Positions 48,416 through 58,140 of a stretch of 64,000 nucleotides of DNA are shown piece by piece. The position numbers and the translations under genes were made by a program. The stretch is from NCBI GenBank assembly GCA_019054805.1, contig JAHQIY010000002.1, positions 4,774,001-4,838,000 on the forward strand. The letters are read 5' to 3'. The notes under the pieces were generated by a model that saw only the letters and a list, made by a program, of their open reading frames with translations, was not told the origin of the DNA and did no database searches. Source of the DNA: Brachionus manjavacas. Taxonomy: Eukaryota; Rotifera; Eurotatoria; Ploima; Brachionidae. Within the stretch, counting starts at the first letter, position 1; every line of letters starts with the position of its first letter.

Positions 48416-49385
48416 ATTAAACATAAAATGCTTTTTGTCCTAATTAAAAAACCGAATTTTTTTTCTAATTGACCTTTAGTGGATTCGTAAAGAGCAAATT
48501 TTAAATCCAAACTAAGGTTTATTGTTAATCCAAATTTTGGCTTTTTAAAATATAAAAACATCGAAACAAAGTTAAATTTTGTATTGTAAAATTTCAAAAT
48601 AATTTTTAAGATTTTATTTTTACTTTAGATAAAAATTCATTTGATTTTCTTTCTAATTTAAGATTAAATATTCATCTTTAATAAATTTTAGTTATTTATT
48701 ACTAAAAAATTGATAAAAAATTTATTTTTTTTTAAATTAAAACTTAACAATTTTGATTTAACTTAAATTTCAATTAAACGTTTTTTTATTCCTTAAATTT
48801 CTTAAATAAAACATTAAATGTTTATTTTTTAATTTCACTTTTTTATTATATTCCTGATTTTTTTTCACAAATAATTGTTAATTTAAATTTAGAAAATCCT
48901 CATAGCGATTTTAAAAAAATGCTGTTCATAAAATTTGAAATAATTTAATTTAAATTAGCACAGAGCTTAAACATTTAAGCAAATAAGAAATAAATTAATT
49001 TATTACCCTTTAGTGTTTCTATTAAAGTAACCCAAAAATACTATCGATCTAAATGACAATCCGATACTTTTACCAATAAATTTATAAGCTAAAATCCACT
49101 TCTATTTTTGATGGTCTATATTTGGTATTTAAAAGATTAAATAGTGAAAAAAATTTGAATAATAAATAAATTAAGCTTAAAAAAATCTTAAAAAAAAGGT
49201 TGATAAGAAAAAAATATTTTCATTAAATTTTATTTAAATTTTTTCAAATTCATGAAAAATTCAATGCATTTTCGAACAATAAACAAAAAAAATATTTTTT
49301 TTAATTTTATTAAATTAATGACTTAGGTTATATGAAGTCTTTTTTGTTCATCTGAATAGAAAAAAAATAAAATCTAAATGGAAAT

Positions 49386-49880
49386 TTATAATTGACCACT
49401 GTCAGCAACTACAATTTTCTTGGTGGTTTTGCCAGATTGTGAACCATATGATTCGACTTTCTTGACAACATCCATGCCTTCAATGACTCGGCCGAAAACA
49501 ACATGCTTACCATCTAACCATGGGCATGGGACTGTGGTCAAGAAAAATTGACTTCCGTTGGTGTTAGGACCAGCGTTGGCCATAGACAACAAACCTGGTG
49601 TGGTGTGTTTGAGTTTAAAGTTTTCATCCTCGAATTTGTTACCGTAGATTGATTTGCCGCCAGTGCCATTGTGGTTGGTGAAGTCACCTCCTTGACACAT
49701 AAAGTTTGGAATAACTCTGTGGAAGCAGCTGTTTTTGTAGCCGAATCCTTTTTCGCCTGTGCACAAAGCTCTGAAATTTTCAGAGGTCTTTGGCACAACA
49801 TCGGCGTGCAGTTCCATGATGATACGACCCAATGGTTGACCATCGGCAGTTAAGTCGAAAAAACATTTTGGGTTAGCCAT
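49386..49880 (-). CDS. PPIA: cyclophilin A-type peptidyl-prolyl isomerase
   Basis: A single exon of 164 residues starting [10 protein letters not shown], the normal length for cytosolic cyclophilin A, which turns prolyl bonds cis-trans and binds cyclosporin. Active-site residues are all present: R, F, M and Q in [16 protein letters not shown] in NTNGSQFF, and W and H in [10 protein letters not shown]. The frame is open to another ATG at 49928, which would add [16 protein letters not shown], a short basic and hydrophobic leader that could target mitochondria. A TATAAA at 49955-49950 puts the likely transcription start near 49925, about at that upstream ATG, so the MANPK start is favoured. The neighbouring RPL3 gene is transcribed away on the other strand, starting about 1.8 kb off. 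Confidence 0.95.
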   Translation of the reverse strand: MANPKCFFDLTADGQPLGRIIMELHADVVPKTSENFRALCTGEKGFGYKNSCFHRVIPNFMCQGGDFTNHNGTGGKSIYGNKFEDENFKLKHTTPGLLSMANAGPNTNGSQFFLTTVPCPWLDGKHVVFGRVIEGMDVVKKVESYGSQSGKTTKKIVVADSGQL

Positions 49881-49949
49881 TCTGATTATTTTAGCTGCTT
49901 GTGCTGATAATGTAAAAAATAAACGCATATAATCTAAATTTAAACAAAA

Positions 49950-49955
49950 TTTATA
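49950..49955 (-). promoter_or_regulatory. candidate TATA box of cyclophilin
   Basis: TATAAA within CCCTATAAATTTTG on the minus strand, about 70 bases before the MANPK start codon. Confidence 0.45.
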
Positions 49956-51743
49956 GGGTTTTTAAGAGTCCTAAATAAAGATCACAGAAACACCTAATGC
50001 TAGTGAATCACATGCTGTATAAATCCTAATAAATATTGATTTTTTACTGGTATCGTCTATTATAGTCTTTATAGCTGTGCATGTACAACCCAAAATAACT
50101 TATGTCATGATTTCTTATTTTTATCCATAGAGACATATTTAGCTTAGACGAAAGGAGAGAAATATTCTTTGAGCTTTTTATAATTTGCACGTTTACTAAA
50201 TAAAACAGTTTCACTATAAAACAGTTTTTTTCTGATATCTATAGCTTTATTTATAGACGCCCCCGATTAACGGGTGTCGTGTAGTAACATGCGCTTCAGT
50301 TTTGCTTTGATCACATGATTTAAGACAAGTCAAAAATAGTTTCTTAAAAATTTTATTTCAAATTATGATTTTTTTTCTCAATTGTTTAACTTTTTAACTC
50401 TTCATTAAAATTTTTTTTTGCATTTTTAATTTGATTAAACTAAATAACAAATTGAGCCAAAAAAAATAAAATTCATGATGTTCAATTTTTTAAAATAAAA
50501 TTAGTCTGGTAATTTTGAGTAATTCGGATATAAAAAATTACAGTCACTATTTGTACCGATTTCATTTTTTTCATTTTTTTATTTTACAAAAAAGTTACGA
50601 GTTATTATTATATAGAATCTTAAAGGAAACAAAATTTTCTAAATGAATCTTTAGAAAAAAATATTTTTACCTTAATATTTTAAAACAATACAATTGATCT
50701 CAACTTTTAACTATTTAAGAAATACGCATTAATCCACCAATTACTAATTAATGGATTTATTTTTTCTAAAATATGATTAACCATTTTAAAGAGAATGAAG
50801 TGAATAGTTCAAATTGAGTTTCACTAAAGAAAAGTCATACAAATCGTTTTTTTTACAGAATTTAGTATTTTTTAAAAAAATTTTATTTTTTTTACTTAAA
50901 TTTTGCAAGCAATTAAAATCAAACATCAATATCAAAATTAAATGTTAAAATATTGAATTTAAAATAGATTTAATTTTAATAAAACTTATTTATTCAATTT
51001 ATTTTTCTTTACATATATGTTCTTCCTATTATTACCCAAAAAATTTGTGAATTATCTTTTTATAGACTGCGATATATCGATACAACCAGAGTCGTTTTAA
51101 AGTCTTAAATTTTGAGTTATGTCAAGTCATTACTTTGACTTAAAAAAAGTCTGAATTTAACTGATGAGTGATCCAAATTATCCTAATTTGCGATCTTAAT
51201 TTTAAACAAAGAATCAGATTTTATAAAATATAAAAAAACACAAATTAATTTGTTTAAGGCTACTCTAAACGATTACGAAAATATTTTAAAGCTTAAAGTT
51301 AAATAACCTAACGAATTTAAGTGTATTTTTCAATCAGTTAAAAAAATTCTTTTTTATTAATTATACATAAATTTTATTAAGAAAATATAATTAAGAGATT
51401 GATTAAAAAATTATTCCTATCAGTTAAACTAGGATTAAAATAATAATAATTTTTTAATTCAAGATCCCTGATTTTTAAAAATTATAATCTAATAATTAGA
51501 GACAGTTAACGATTTTAAAATAAAATAAATTTGAATTTTTTTAGCTTTTAAAATTAAAGACAATTTTTTTGGTTTATAATTGAAATTTTTCAGTCTTGCA
51601 AAAAACTGTTGTTATGAGCAAAAAAAAATTTTAAACTTGCAAGCACATTTTGGTCTGCAGACATAGAAAAATTGGCTCTGTTTAGCTCAAAATGAATGCT
51701 TTAGTGAAAATTTAGTTGAGTTTGTTCTAAAGAAGTTATAAAC
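49956..51743. other. shared upstream region of cyclophilin and RPL3
   Basis: Divergent intergenic region. A GC-richer patch at 50255-50310 (CGCCCCCGATTAACGGGTGTCG) may be promoter-proximal. At 51087-51155 there is a lone end resembling the hAT-type MITE (CAGAGTCGTTTTAAAGTC with AAGTC words). No gene seen. Confidence 0.5.
51087..51155 (+). repeat. lone MITE end, related to the 45.7-kb element
   Basis: CAGAGTCGTTTTAAAGTC followed by GTCAAGTC and GACTT words resembles the left end of the hAT-type MITE. No matching right end or target duplication was found nearby, so this is a fragment. Confidence 0.5.
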
Positions 51744-53627
51744 ATGGTAAATACTTTAATATGAAATAAAATTTTTAAAAATCTTTTAAATCTTAATTAA
51801 TCTCCAGAGTCACCGAAAATTCGAGCACCCAAGATGTGGTTCTTTGGGTTTCTTGCCCAAAAAGAGATCGAGAAGAATCCGCGGTAAATGCAAAGCTTTT
51901 CCAAAAGATGATCCATCTAAACCAGTCCATTTGACCGCTTTCATCGGCTACAAAGCTGGCATGACCCATATTGTTCGTGATGTCGACAAGTTGGGCTCCA
52001 AATTGAACAAAAAGGAGACAGTCGAGGCTGTGACCATCATCGAGACTCCACCGATGGTCATTGTCGGTGTTGTTGGCTACATCCAAACACCAAAAGGTCT
52101 CAGAACCTTCAAGACTGTTTTCGCCGAACATTTGAGCGAAGACTGCCGAAGAAGATTCTACAAAAACTGGTAAATTTAATAAACACAAATCTGATGGTTT
52201 ATAAAGAATCGCTCTCAAAATATTAAGGCGATAAATAGAGAGTTCCTCTATTCGTTGAATATGAGCTCTATAAAATCTTAAATTTTCCTCTCTTGGGCTT
52301 TTTGAGCTCATGATGAAGTACTTATAAACCAGCTGTGGCTAGACTTAACTAGTCATGGTGTCATTAGATTCGTCCGAACATGGTATCTAAATTCCAATCA
52401 TCATCAAAGGTACAAGTCCAAAAAGAAGGCTTTCACCAAGTATTCCAAAAAGTGGAAGGATGATTTAGGCAAAAAAGAAATCGAAAAAGACTTTGCCAAA
52501 ATGGCCAAGTACTGCCAAGTCATTCGTGTCATCGCTCACACCCAAGTGAGTCTTTTTTTTTCTTCTTAAAAGGGTTTAAATGATGATACTAGGCCTTTGA
52601 AGAGGTCACTCGGAGAAAATAATGCCGATATCCCATTATTTGCTGCCTTCCGTCTGATTAACCCATTTAATCAATTTAACAAGAAAAAATTTTAAATTAA
52701 TTCATTTATTTAGATGAAATTGTTGAAAAAAAGACAAAAAAAGGCTCACATTATGGAGATCCAATTGAATGGCGGCTCAGTCGCTGACAAAATCAAGTTC
52801 GCTCGTGAACACTTGGAAAAACATGTGCCAGTTAGCCAAGTTTTTTCACAAGACGAGATGATTGACTGCATTGGTGTAACCAAGGGTCACGGATACAAGG
52901 GTGTTACTTCAAGATGGCACACCAAGAAATTGCCAAGAAAGACCCACAAGGGTTTGAGAAAAGTCGCTTGTATCGGTGCATGGCATCCAAGCAGAGTATC
53001 CTTTACAGTCGCCAGAGCTGGTCAAAAAGGATACCATCACAGAACTGAAATCAACAAGAAAGTATACAGAATTGGTTTGGGCACAGATAAAGCCAATGCC
53101 AAGACTGAATTTGATCCTGCTGAAAAATCAATCACTCCGATGGTTAGTTTAGCTTCTATTTTTTTTAAAAATTTAATTAAACACAACGAATCAATGATGA
53201 ATACGAGAAGCGTCTAAAGTGACATTTGCGTTGGAGCCAGAAATGGATGAACCCACCAACGCGGTGTCACAGTCATGTTTTATAACTTACCCGAACGGGT
53301 TGTCTGAAGATTCGTCCAAAAAAAAATATTCTTTATTATTAAAATTATTTATTTTAGGGTGGTTTCCCACAATACGGTATTGTTCGTCAAGATTTTGTTA
53401 TGGTCAAAGGTTGCATCGTGGGTACCAAGAAGCGTCCAATTACTTTAAGAAAGTCTTTGATCACACAAACCAAGCGTGTTGCCTTCGAAAAGATTGCGCT
53501 CAAGTTCATCGATACTTCTTCGAAATTCGGTCATGGTCGTTTCCAAACTGCCGAAGAAAAGAAGAGTTTTATGGGTCCTGTGAAGAAGGACAAAATTGCT
53601 GCCGAAAAAGCTGCAACCAAAGCCTAA
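51744..53627 (+). CDS. RPL3: 60S ribosomal protein L3 (uL3)
   Basis: Exons 51744-51746, 51808-52169, 52410-52545, 52714-53142 and 53358-53627 join in frame to 399 residues (human 403). The first exon supplies only the initiator Met; exon 2 starts [20 protein letters not shown]. Conserved stretches include [70 protein letters not shown], the [14 protein letters not shown] block with the histidine that is methylated in other eukaryotes, and FGHGRFQT. uL3 sits near the peptidyl-transferase centre. Codon use is biased towards G/C-ending codons compared with the neighbours, as expected for high expression. Introns 3 and 4 each carry a C/D-box snoRNA. AATAAA follows at 53687-53692. Confidence 0.97.
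52170..52409 (+). other. RPL3 intron 2 with hairpins
   Basis: A 240-bp intron. It has a perfect 7-bp hairpin (AATAGAG/CTCTATT, about 52236-52254) and a C-box-like ATGATGA at 52310-52316, but no CTGA at a suitable distance and no terminal stem. Its length is similar to the two snoRNA introns, so a divergent RNA may be present, but it is not supported. Confidence 0.3.
52572..52664 (+). ncRNA. SNORD83: C/D-box snoRNA in RPL3 intron 3, SNORD83/snR52-like
   Basis: C box ATGATGA (52580-52586) and D box CTGA (52654-52657) are bracketed by a terminal stem GGGTTTAA/TTAACCC (52572-52579 with 52658-52664, one bulge). Upstream of the D box, TGCTGCCTTCC is complementary to GGAAGGCAGCA, a universally conserved 18S rRNA segment (AAGGAAGGCAGCAGG). 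Counting five bases from the D box places the methyl group on the first A of GGAA. From general knowledge, this is the site guided by yeast snR52 and human SNORD83A/B, and SNORD83 genes lie in RPL3 introns in vertebrates, so both target and host gene agree. It would be released by splicing and debranching of the RPL3 intron. The internal D'/C' boxes are degenerate. Confidence 0.85.
53186..53315 (+). ncRNA. C/D-box snoRNA in RPL3 intron 4, target unknown
   Basis: A perfect 7-bp terminal stem ACGAATC/GATTCGT (53186-53192 and 53309-53315) encloses C box ATGATGA (53194-53200) and D box CTGA (53304-53307). The RNA would be about 130 nt, long for the class, because an internal hairpin (GTGACA...GCGTTGG paired with CCAACGC...TGTCAC, about 53218-53272) sits in the middle. 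A CTAA at 53213-53216 could be a D' box. I found no rRNA match by eye for the bases before the D box (CGAACGGGTTGT) or before D'. Vertebrate RPL3 also hosts SNORD43, but the SNORD43 guide is not present here. Confidence 0.75.
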
Positions 53628-55326
53628 GAACCATCAAAATAATTAGCGTTTATTTATTTGTATTGTTTTTTTAACTATTACAATTAAATAAATGTTGGAA
53701 AAAAAATTAAAATAATTTTTCATTTTTGATAGTAATATTAAAAATTACTGATTTCATTTTAAATTACTCATGATTGCCAATTTAAAATCAAATTAAATAA
53801 GTACTTAAAATTGAAATCATATGGCGTATATGGAGCATTCCCACTTGATTTTAAATAATATAATTTAAAGTATTAAAACATAGAAAATTCTTTTTACATT
53901 TTTTCAATTTTGAGTGTTGACCAATATTTAAAAAAAAAATGAGCATACATTGCTTTGGAGCCTAAATAGGATAAGAATAAAACCAATTTTATTGTAAGTA
54001 ATTAATTAAAATTGAAAATCTTAAGTATACAGTTGTGGATAAATTCACATATTAGTTAATAGTAAATGGTTATTCTTGGTCAGACCTCTGATAAATCTAA
54101 CAATAATGCATCTTGGTTATGATCTCTGGTCAAAACTCTATAGATCACCGGTTTCGTGAAATTCAGTACAAATTGTTAAAAAGAACAAAAAAATGTAAAA
54201 AAATTGATTAACTTTTTTCTAAAGGTTTAAACTTAGTTCTGTAGATGCAATATAGTGCAACATTCAAAGTTGCATCAAATATCTAAGTCTGATAAATTTG
54301 CAGGGTTTAGCAGAAATTAAACTTTAATATAATCAAGCGAAGTGCATTTTGCAGAGATTTTGCACACCTTTAGAAGACCTTTACAGTTGATGCAACTTTG
54401 AATGTTGCACCATGCTGCTTTCACAGAATTGATTTTAAACCTTTAGAAAAAAAGTTATTTAATTTTTTCACACTTTGTTCCGTACTTTTGTACTGAACTT
54501 CACAAAACCTAGATCACATATAGATGAGCACTATTGTGAGTCAGAAGATCCATTCTGATATTTCAGGGTTTTTAGATTAAGTTATCTGAAATTCGTAATA
54601 AAAGGAAAAAAAAAAGCTAAAAATACTATACATTTATTTCATAATTTAAAAAATAGTTTTGGGAATTAATAGTTTCAAAAAGCATTTTTTTATAATTTCG
54701 AATCTTTTAAAAAAAACGAAAATTCAGCAAGGATTTAATTTCTATCAAATTAAACCTTTTGCAGAAATTTTGCAAATTAAGGCAGCAGTTTTTGTAGCAT
54801 TTCCAGAGCTATAATTTTTTAATTTTTTTATTCTATTCTCTTCTTTTGAACTGTATTTCACAAAAAAACCTTTCCTGACTAGGAATTATGCTTTCCCCAA
54901 GTTGTAAGAGACAAAAAAACTTTAGCCGTGATTTAACTAATTGTTATGCCTTTTCAAATTCATTGAATCTTTTTTTTTTCTGTCAAAAAGTTTGCTCTTT
55001 AAAGATAAAATTAAACAAAGTTTTCGATTTTGAGTGTTAAAATTTTTTTCTTTGATCTTTTTTGGAATATTTTTCAAGGTCTTTCAAAATGTGGAATTTT
55101 TAAAAGAGATTTTAGGATTTTTTTTGGGTATTAGTCTAATAAAACAAAGCTTGAAGAAAAAAATATTCCAAATATTCTACAAATTCCATTTTAAAAAATA
55201 GATGAAATTAAATTAAATTAAAAAAAATTGGATAAAAAAAAAAAAATTTATTTAAACTTCTTTAGAATGTTAATTGAATAAATTTTTCGATTTAAAATCT
55301 TCCAATTTGGCAAGCTCAATTTTTAC
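53628..55326. other. intergenic with a foldback repeat
   Basis: RPL3 3' flank (AATAAA at 53687), then a large imperfect inverted repeat at 54138-54520 and a diverged third arm at about 54755-54880. No gene. Confidence 0.55.
54138..54520. repeat. imperfect foldback element, about 150-bp arms
   Basis: The left arm (about 54138-54290) and right arm (about 54372-54520) are inverted copies. Shared landmarks are TTCAGTACAAA, TTTTTTCTAAAGGTTTAAA, TTCTGTG/TTCTGTA and GTGCAACATTCAAAGTTGCATCAA. The loop is about 80 bp. A third, more diverged copy of the right arm, in the same orientation, is seen at about 54755-54880. This points to an old non-autonomous foldback transposon; target duplications are not clear. 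Confidence 0.65.
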
Positions 55327-56379
55327 TTAAATTTCTAACTGGGCAAAACTAGGTTTTTCATAGTCGATTGCCATTGAAAATATTCTCTTAGTATTTTCTA
55401 CACACTTAGACTTATCAAAGTCAAATTCTACTTTTTCCCCTTTTAGTAATACATCTAAAAACTCCAAACAATATTTCACGTTGAAAAATTTGTAATTAAC
55501 AGATGACAACCAATTTATTCTCTTTCCAAAAAACTTCTTCTCTGAATGGACTCCAGCTTCATTAATATTTTTTGTTTTTGACTCTATTTTGGGAGTAGAA
55601 GCATTTAAATCATTCAAGCATTTTCTCACTACTACATGAGTAGCTTCATGAATGTAAATCCGAATAAATTCAAGCTTAAGAATACTTAAAGCGGTATCTC
55701 TAACAAAAGAGAGTTCTGATAATTTATTTAAAAAAGATGATAACTCCGCTGAATTAACATAAATAGAATCAACACCAGCGAAACCTCGCAGGCCAACTAT
55801 TTCGCAATTAAATAAATTCAAAGATAATTTATTTTTAAAGTATTCTTCCAGCTGGAAACCTAATACATTCTGGGCAATGATTTCTTTAACAGATTCTTCA
55901 ATCATACTTGTAATTAACTCGTTGACTTTAAGCTGTCTGAATAATCCATGAATAATGTCAGTAAATTCAAACTCTTTAGGTTCTTCAAGATTAATGGAAT
56001 CGAACAATTGTAGAAGATTTGACCAGTCATCTCTATCATCAATATCTGATTTGCTCAAATGAAGCAAGAATATCAACTTTGGCAATTTTTGCTTTTCAAT
56101 TGACTTGCTAGTTGAAACCAATAAGTAATAGAGATTTTTGAAAAAATCAAATTTAAAATCTGAATTTTGAAGAAAAAAAGCATTTGAAGCTAAATTTGTA
56201 ACAATAGAATCTCGAATTTGTAAACCAATTGAGACTTGATCATCATTTGGAGAAATTTTGAGCTTTTTGGGAGTAATGAAAATAATTTTTTCTCTTAAAT
56301 TATGAAAATCCAAATCTTTGTCAGCATTACCGCATTCGAAATAATTCCTGCAATATGATATAAACACTTCAGCAGCCAT
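55327..56379 (-). CDS. uncharacterised protein with HEXXH zincin-like motif
   Basis: A single-exon frame of 350 residues starting MAAEVFISYC. I do not recognise the family by name. A hydrophobic helix at about 233-252 carries HEATH (H244, E245, H248), the zinc-protease HEXXH signature, and about 26 residues later comes EAGVHSEKKFFG (E274), which could supply the third ligand in gluzincin fashion. Upstream, GLRGFAGVDSIYVN (about 197-209) looks like a core strand region. The N-terminal 190 residues are helical and Lys/Asp-rich with no signal peptide or membrane segment, so it is probably intracellular. A catalytic role is an inference from the motif only. The tandem 219-bp repeat begins 18 bases before the start codon. 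Codon use is AT-rich like the surroundings. Confidence 0.7.
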   Translation of the reverse strand: MAAEVFISYCRNYFECGNADKDLDFHNLREKIIFITPKKLKISPNDDQVSIGLQIRDSIVTNLASNAFFLQNSDFKFDFFKNLYYLLVSTSKSIEKQKLPKLIFLLHLSKSDIDDRDDWSNLLQLFDSINLEEPKEFEFTDIIHGLFRQLKVNELITSMIEESVKEIIAQNVLGFQLEEYFKNKLSLNLFNCEIVGLRGFAGVDSIYVNSAELSSFLNKLSELSFVRDTALSILKLEFIRIYIHEATHVVVRKCLNDLNASTPKIESKTKNINEAGVHSEKKFFGKRINWLSSVNYKFFNVKYCLEFLDVLLKGEKVEFDFDKSKCVENTKRIFSMAIDYEKPSFAQLEI

Positions 56380-56396
56380 TTAATCTAAATGAATTT

Positions 56397-56922
56397 AAGA
56401 AATTTTTTCTAAAAATAAATTCAAATTTATCCACCCCAAAAAGACTATAGCCTATCACCAATACTTAACTAACAATTTTTCAAGCTAATGTTTGAAACAT
56501 GAAGCTCTCTTAGAATAAAATGAAAATTTATTGAGAAATATTCTTTATTTAAAAAGCAATTTTTATGTTTTTAAAGCGCCATCAAAATTTTTGACAAAAT
56601 TCTAAGCTCTTATTAAAGAAATTTTTTCTAAAAATAAATTCAAATTTATCCACCCCAAAAAGACTATAGCCTATCACCAATACTTAACTAACAATTTTTC
56701 AAGCTAATGTTTGAAACATGAAGCTCTCTTAGAATAAAATGAAAATTTATTGAGAAATATTCTTTATTTAAAAAGCAATTTTTATGTTTTTAAAGCGCCA
56801 TCAAAATTTTTGACAAAATTCTAAGCTCTTATTAAAGAAATTTTTTCTAAAAATAGATTCAAATTTATCCACCCCAAAAAGACTAAAGCCTATCACCAAT
56901 ACTTAACTAACAATTCTTCAAA
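56397..56922. repeat. 219-bp tandem repeat, about 2.4 copies
   Basis: Units start at 56397, 56616 and 56835. The first two are essentially identical; the third is partial (about 88 bp) with a few changes. The array ends 17 bases before the start codon of the minus-strand HEXXH gene, so each unit may duplicate its promoter or leader. The near-identity points to a recent event, or to an assembly or array polymorphism. Confidence 0.9.
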
Positions 56923-57435
56923 AAATTTTTTTTTGTAATCATAAAACCATATAAACCAACACCAAAAATTTCATATGCAATAATATTTTCGTGTGGAGCG
57001 CCAATGTATATTTGTGCCTTTTTAATGGGTTCGTATACTTATTATTTACCAAGAATCCTGAGATAGGTTCTGTTTAAAAACTCAAAATTTTGACATGTCT
57101 TCGAATGCATGCTTTGTGACAGAACACTCATGCGTATATGAGAAATTTCCAAGCAATGTTGTATTTAAGATTTCAAATCAATTGTGTTATTAGATCCTTA
57201 GAATTTTCAAAAAGAAAGATTCACATTGGTAATCCATTGATTGATATTTTTGTTTCATTTTTAATGTTACAGCTAACTTTATTAGTCTTTGGTTTGATTG
57301 AAAATGTTCTGTTTTTAAATAAAATTTCAAAAAAAAATACGTTTTTAATAATATTCTTTATTATGATTTAAGAAATTTATTTTAATTCCATATTATACTA
57401 GCTATTTTAAAAATTTTGAAAATTTGAAATTCAAT
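56923..57435. other. intergenic between two minus-strand genes
   Basis: About 0.5 kb. A 77-codon plus-strand frame (57138-57371) is hydrophobic, low complexity and lies in the expected 3' flank of the Gln-rich gene, so it is not called. Confidence 0.5.
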
Positions 57436-58140
57436 TTAGGGGTTATTTGGTCTAATTATTGTGGTTCCATTGCTCCACATACTAATTTGATGTGTTCCAT
57501 TATTTATTTGCGATTGCCAAACTGAACCCTCACCTGGTTGGATAGGTGCAAATGTTGGAAAAGGAGCAAATGTCGGGAAAGGGGCAAATGTGTTGAAATT
57601 CATTGGTGGAAAGGTTGGAAACGGTGCAAAAGTTTGGTACGAGCCACCATTTGATTGTTGCTGTTGTCCTGTTCCTGATTGCCATTGTGATTGAGAACCA
57701 GATCCAGGTTGTTGTTGTTGTTGGCTACCAGTTCCACTTTGTTGCTGACCAGTTCCGCTTTGTTGTTGTCCTGTTCCAGATTGCCATTGCCACTGAGATC
57801 CTTGTTTTGCAAAAGGAGCAAAAGAAGCAAAAGTATTAAAATTCAATGGAGCAAAGGTTTGATAAGGACCAGTTCCAGAAGATTGCCATTGAGAACCAGA
57901 TCCAGGTTGTTGCTGTTGTTGGCTGCCAGTTCCACTTTGTTGTTGTCCTGTTCCTGATTGCCATTGTGATTGAGAACCAGAACCAGGTTGTTGTTGTTGT
58001 TGGCTACCAGTTCCGCTTTGTTGTTGTCCTGTTCCAGATTGCCATTGCCACTGTGATTCTCTTACTTTTCTATTATTTTCAACTGGAACGCAAAAGGCAG
58101 CGCTTATAATTATTGATACAATAAATAATTCTATCTTCAT
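57436..58140 (-). CDS. secreted Gln/Ser/Gly-rich repeat protein
   Basis: 234 residues with a clear signal peptide (MKIELFIVSIIISAAFCVPV) and likely cleavage after about residue 20. The mature part is two kinds of repeat: QWQSGTGQQQSGTGSQQQQQ-PGSGSQ units (about 30-90 and 119-172) and aromatic TFAPF/PTFAPFPTF units (about 93-110 and 177-200), in an A-B-A-B order. The tail contains NGT and NGTT N-glycosylation sites. After the signal there is no cysteine. Composition resembles extracellular structural, adhesive or coat proteins; no known family is recognised. Base composition is visibly richer in G/C than its surroundings because of CAG/CAA, GGA and CCA codons. The internal duplication probably arose by slippage. 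Confidence 0.8.
   Translation of the reverse strand: MKIELFIVSIIISAAFCVPVENNRKVRESQWQWQSGTGQQQSGTGSQQQQQPGSGSQSQWQSGTGQQQSGTGSQQQQQPGSGSQWQSSGTGPYQTFAPLNFNTFASFAPFAKQGSQWQWQSGTGQQQSGTGQQQSGTGSQQQQQPGSGSQSQWQSGTGQQQQSNGGSYQTFAPFPTFPPMNFNTFAPFPTFAPFPTFAPIQPGEGSVWQSQINNGTHQISMWSNGTTIIRPNNP

Larger units (their letters stand above)
46855..49385. other. intergenic with a cyclophilin scrap and an inverted repeat
   Basis: No gene. It holds a 35-bp near-copy of cyclophilin coding sequence (47992-48026), a 52-bp perfect inverted repeat (48072-48415) and TA-rich sequence at 48118-48170. Confidence 0.55.

Noticed and set aside
44625-49385. Missing teneurin YD exons downstream
   Set aside because: Read in all frames, no YD-type or NHL-type sequence was found before the cyclophilin gene.
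52310-52380. Third RPL3 intronic C/D snoRNA in intron 2
   Set aside because: A C-box-like ATGATGA is present, but there is no CTGA at a suitable distance and no terminal stem.
53219-53674. 151-codon frame over RPL3 intron 4 and exon 5
   Set aside because: It is out of frame with RPL3 and overlaps a snoRNA and the true exon 5; a shadow.
56397-56922. Direct repeats as ends of an LTR element
   Set aside because: Units are directly adjacent with no internal region and have no terminal dinucleotide pattern; simple tandem duplication fits.
57600-58109. Overlapping frames on both strands inside the Gln-rich gene
   Set aside because: They arise from CAG/CAA-type repeats read in other frames; only the minus frame with the signal peptide is protein-like.
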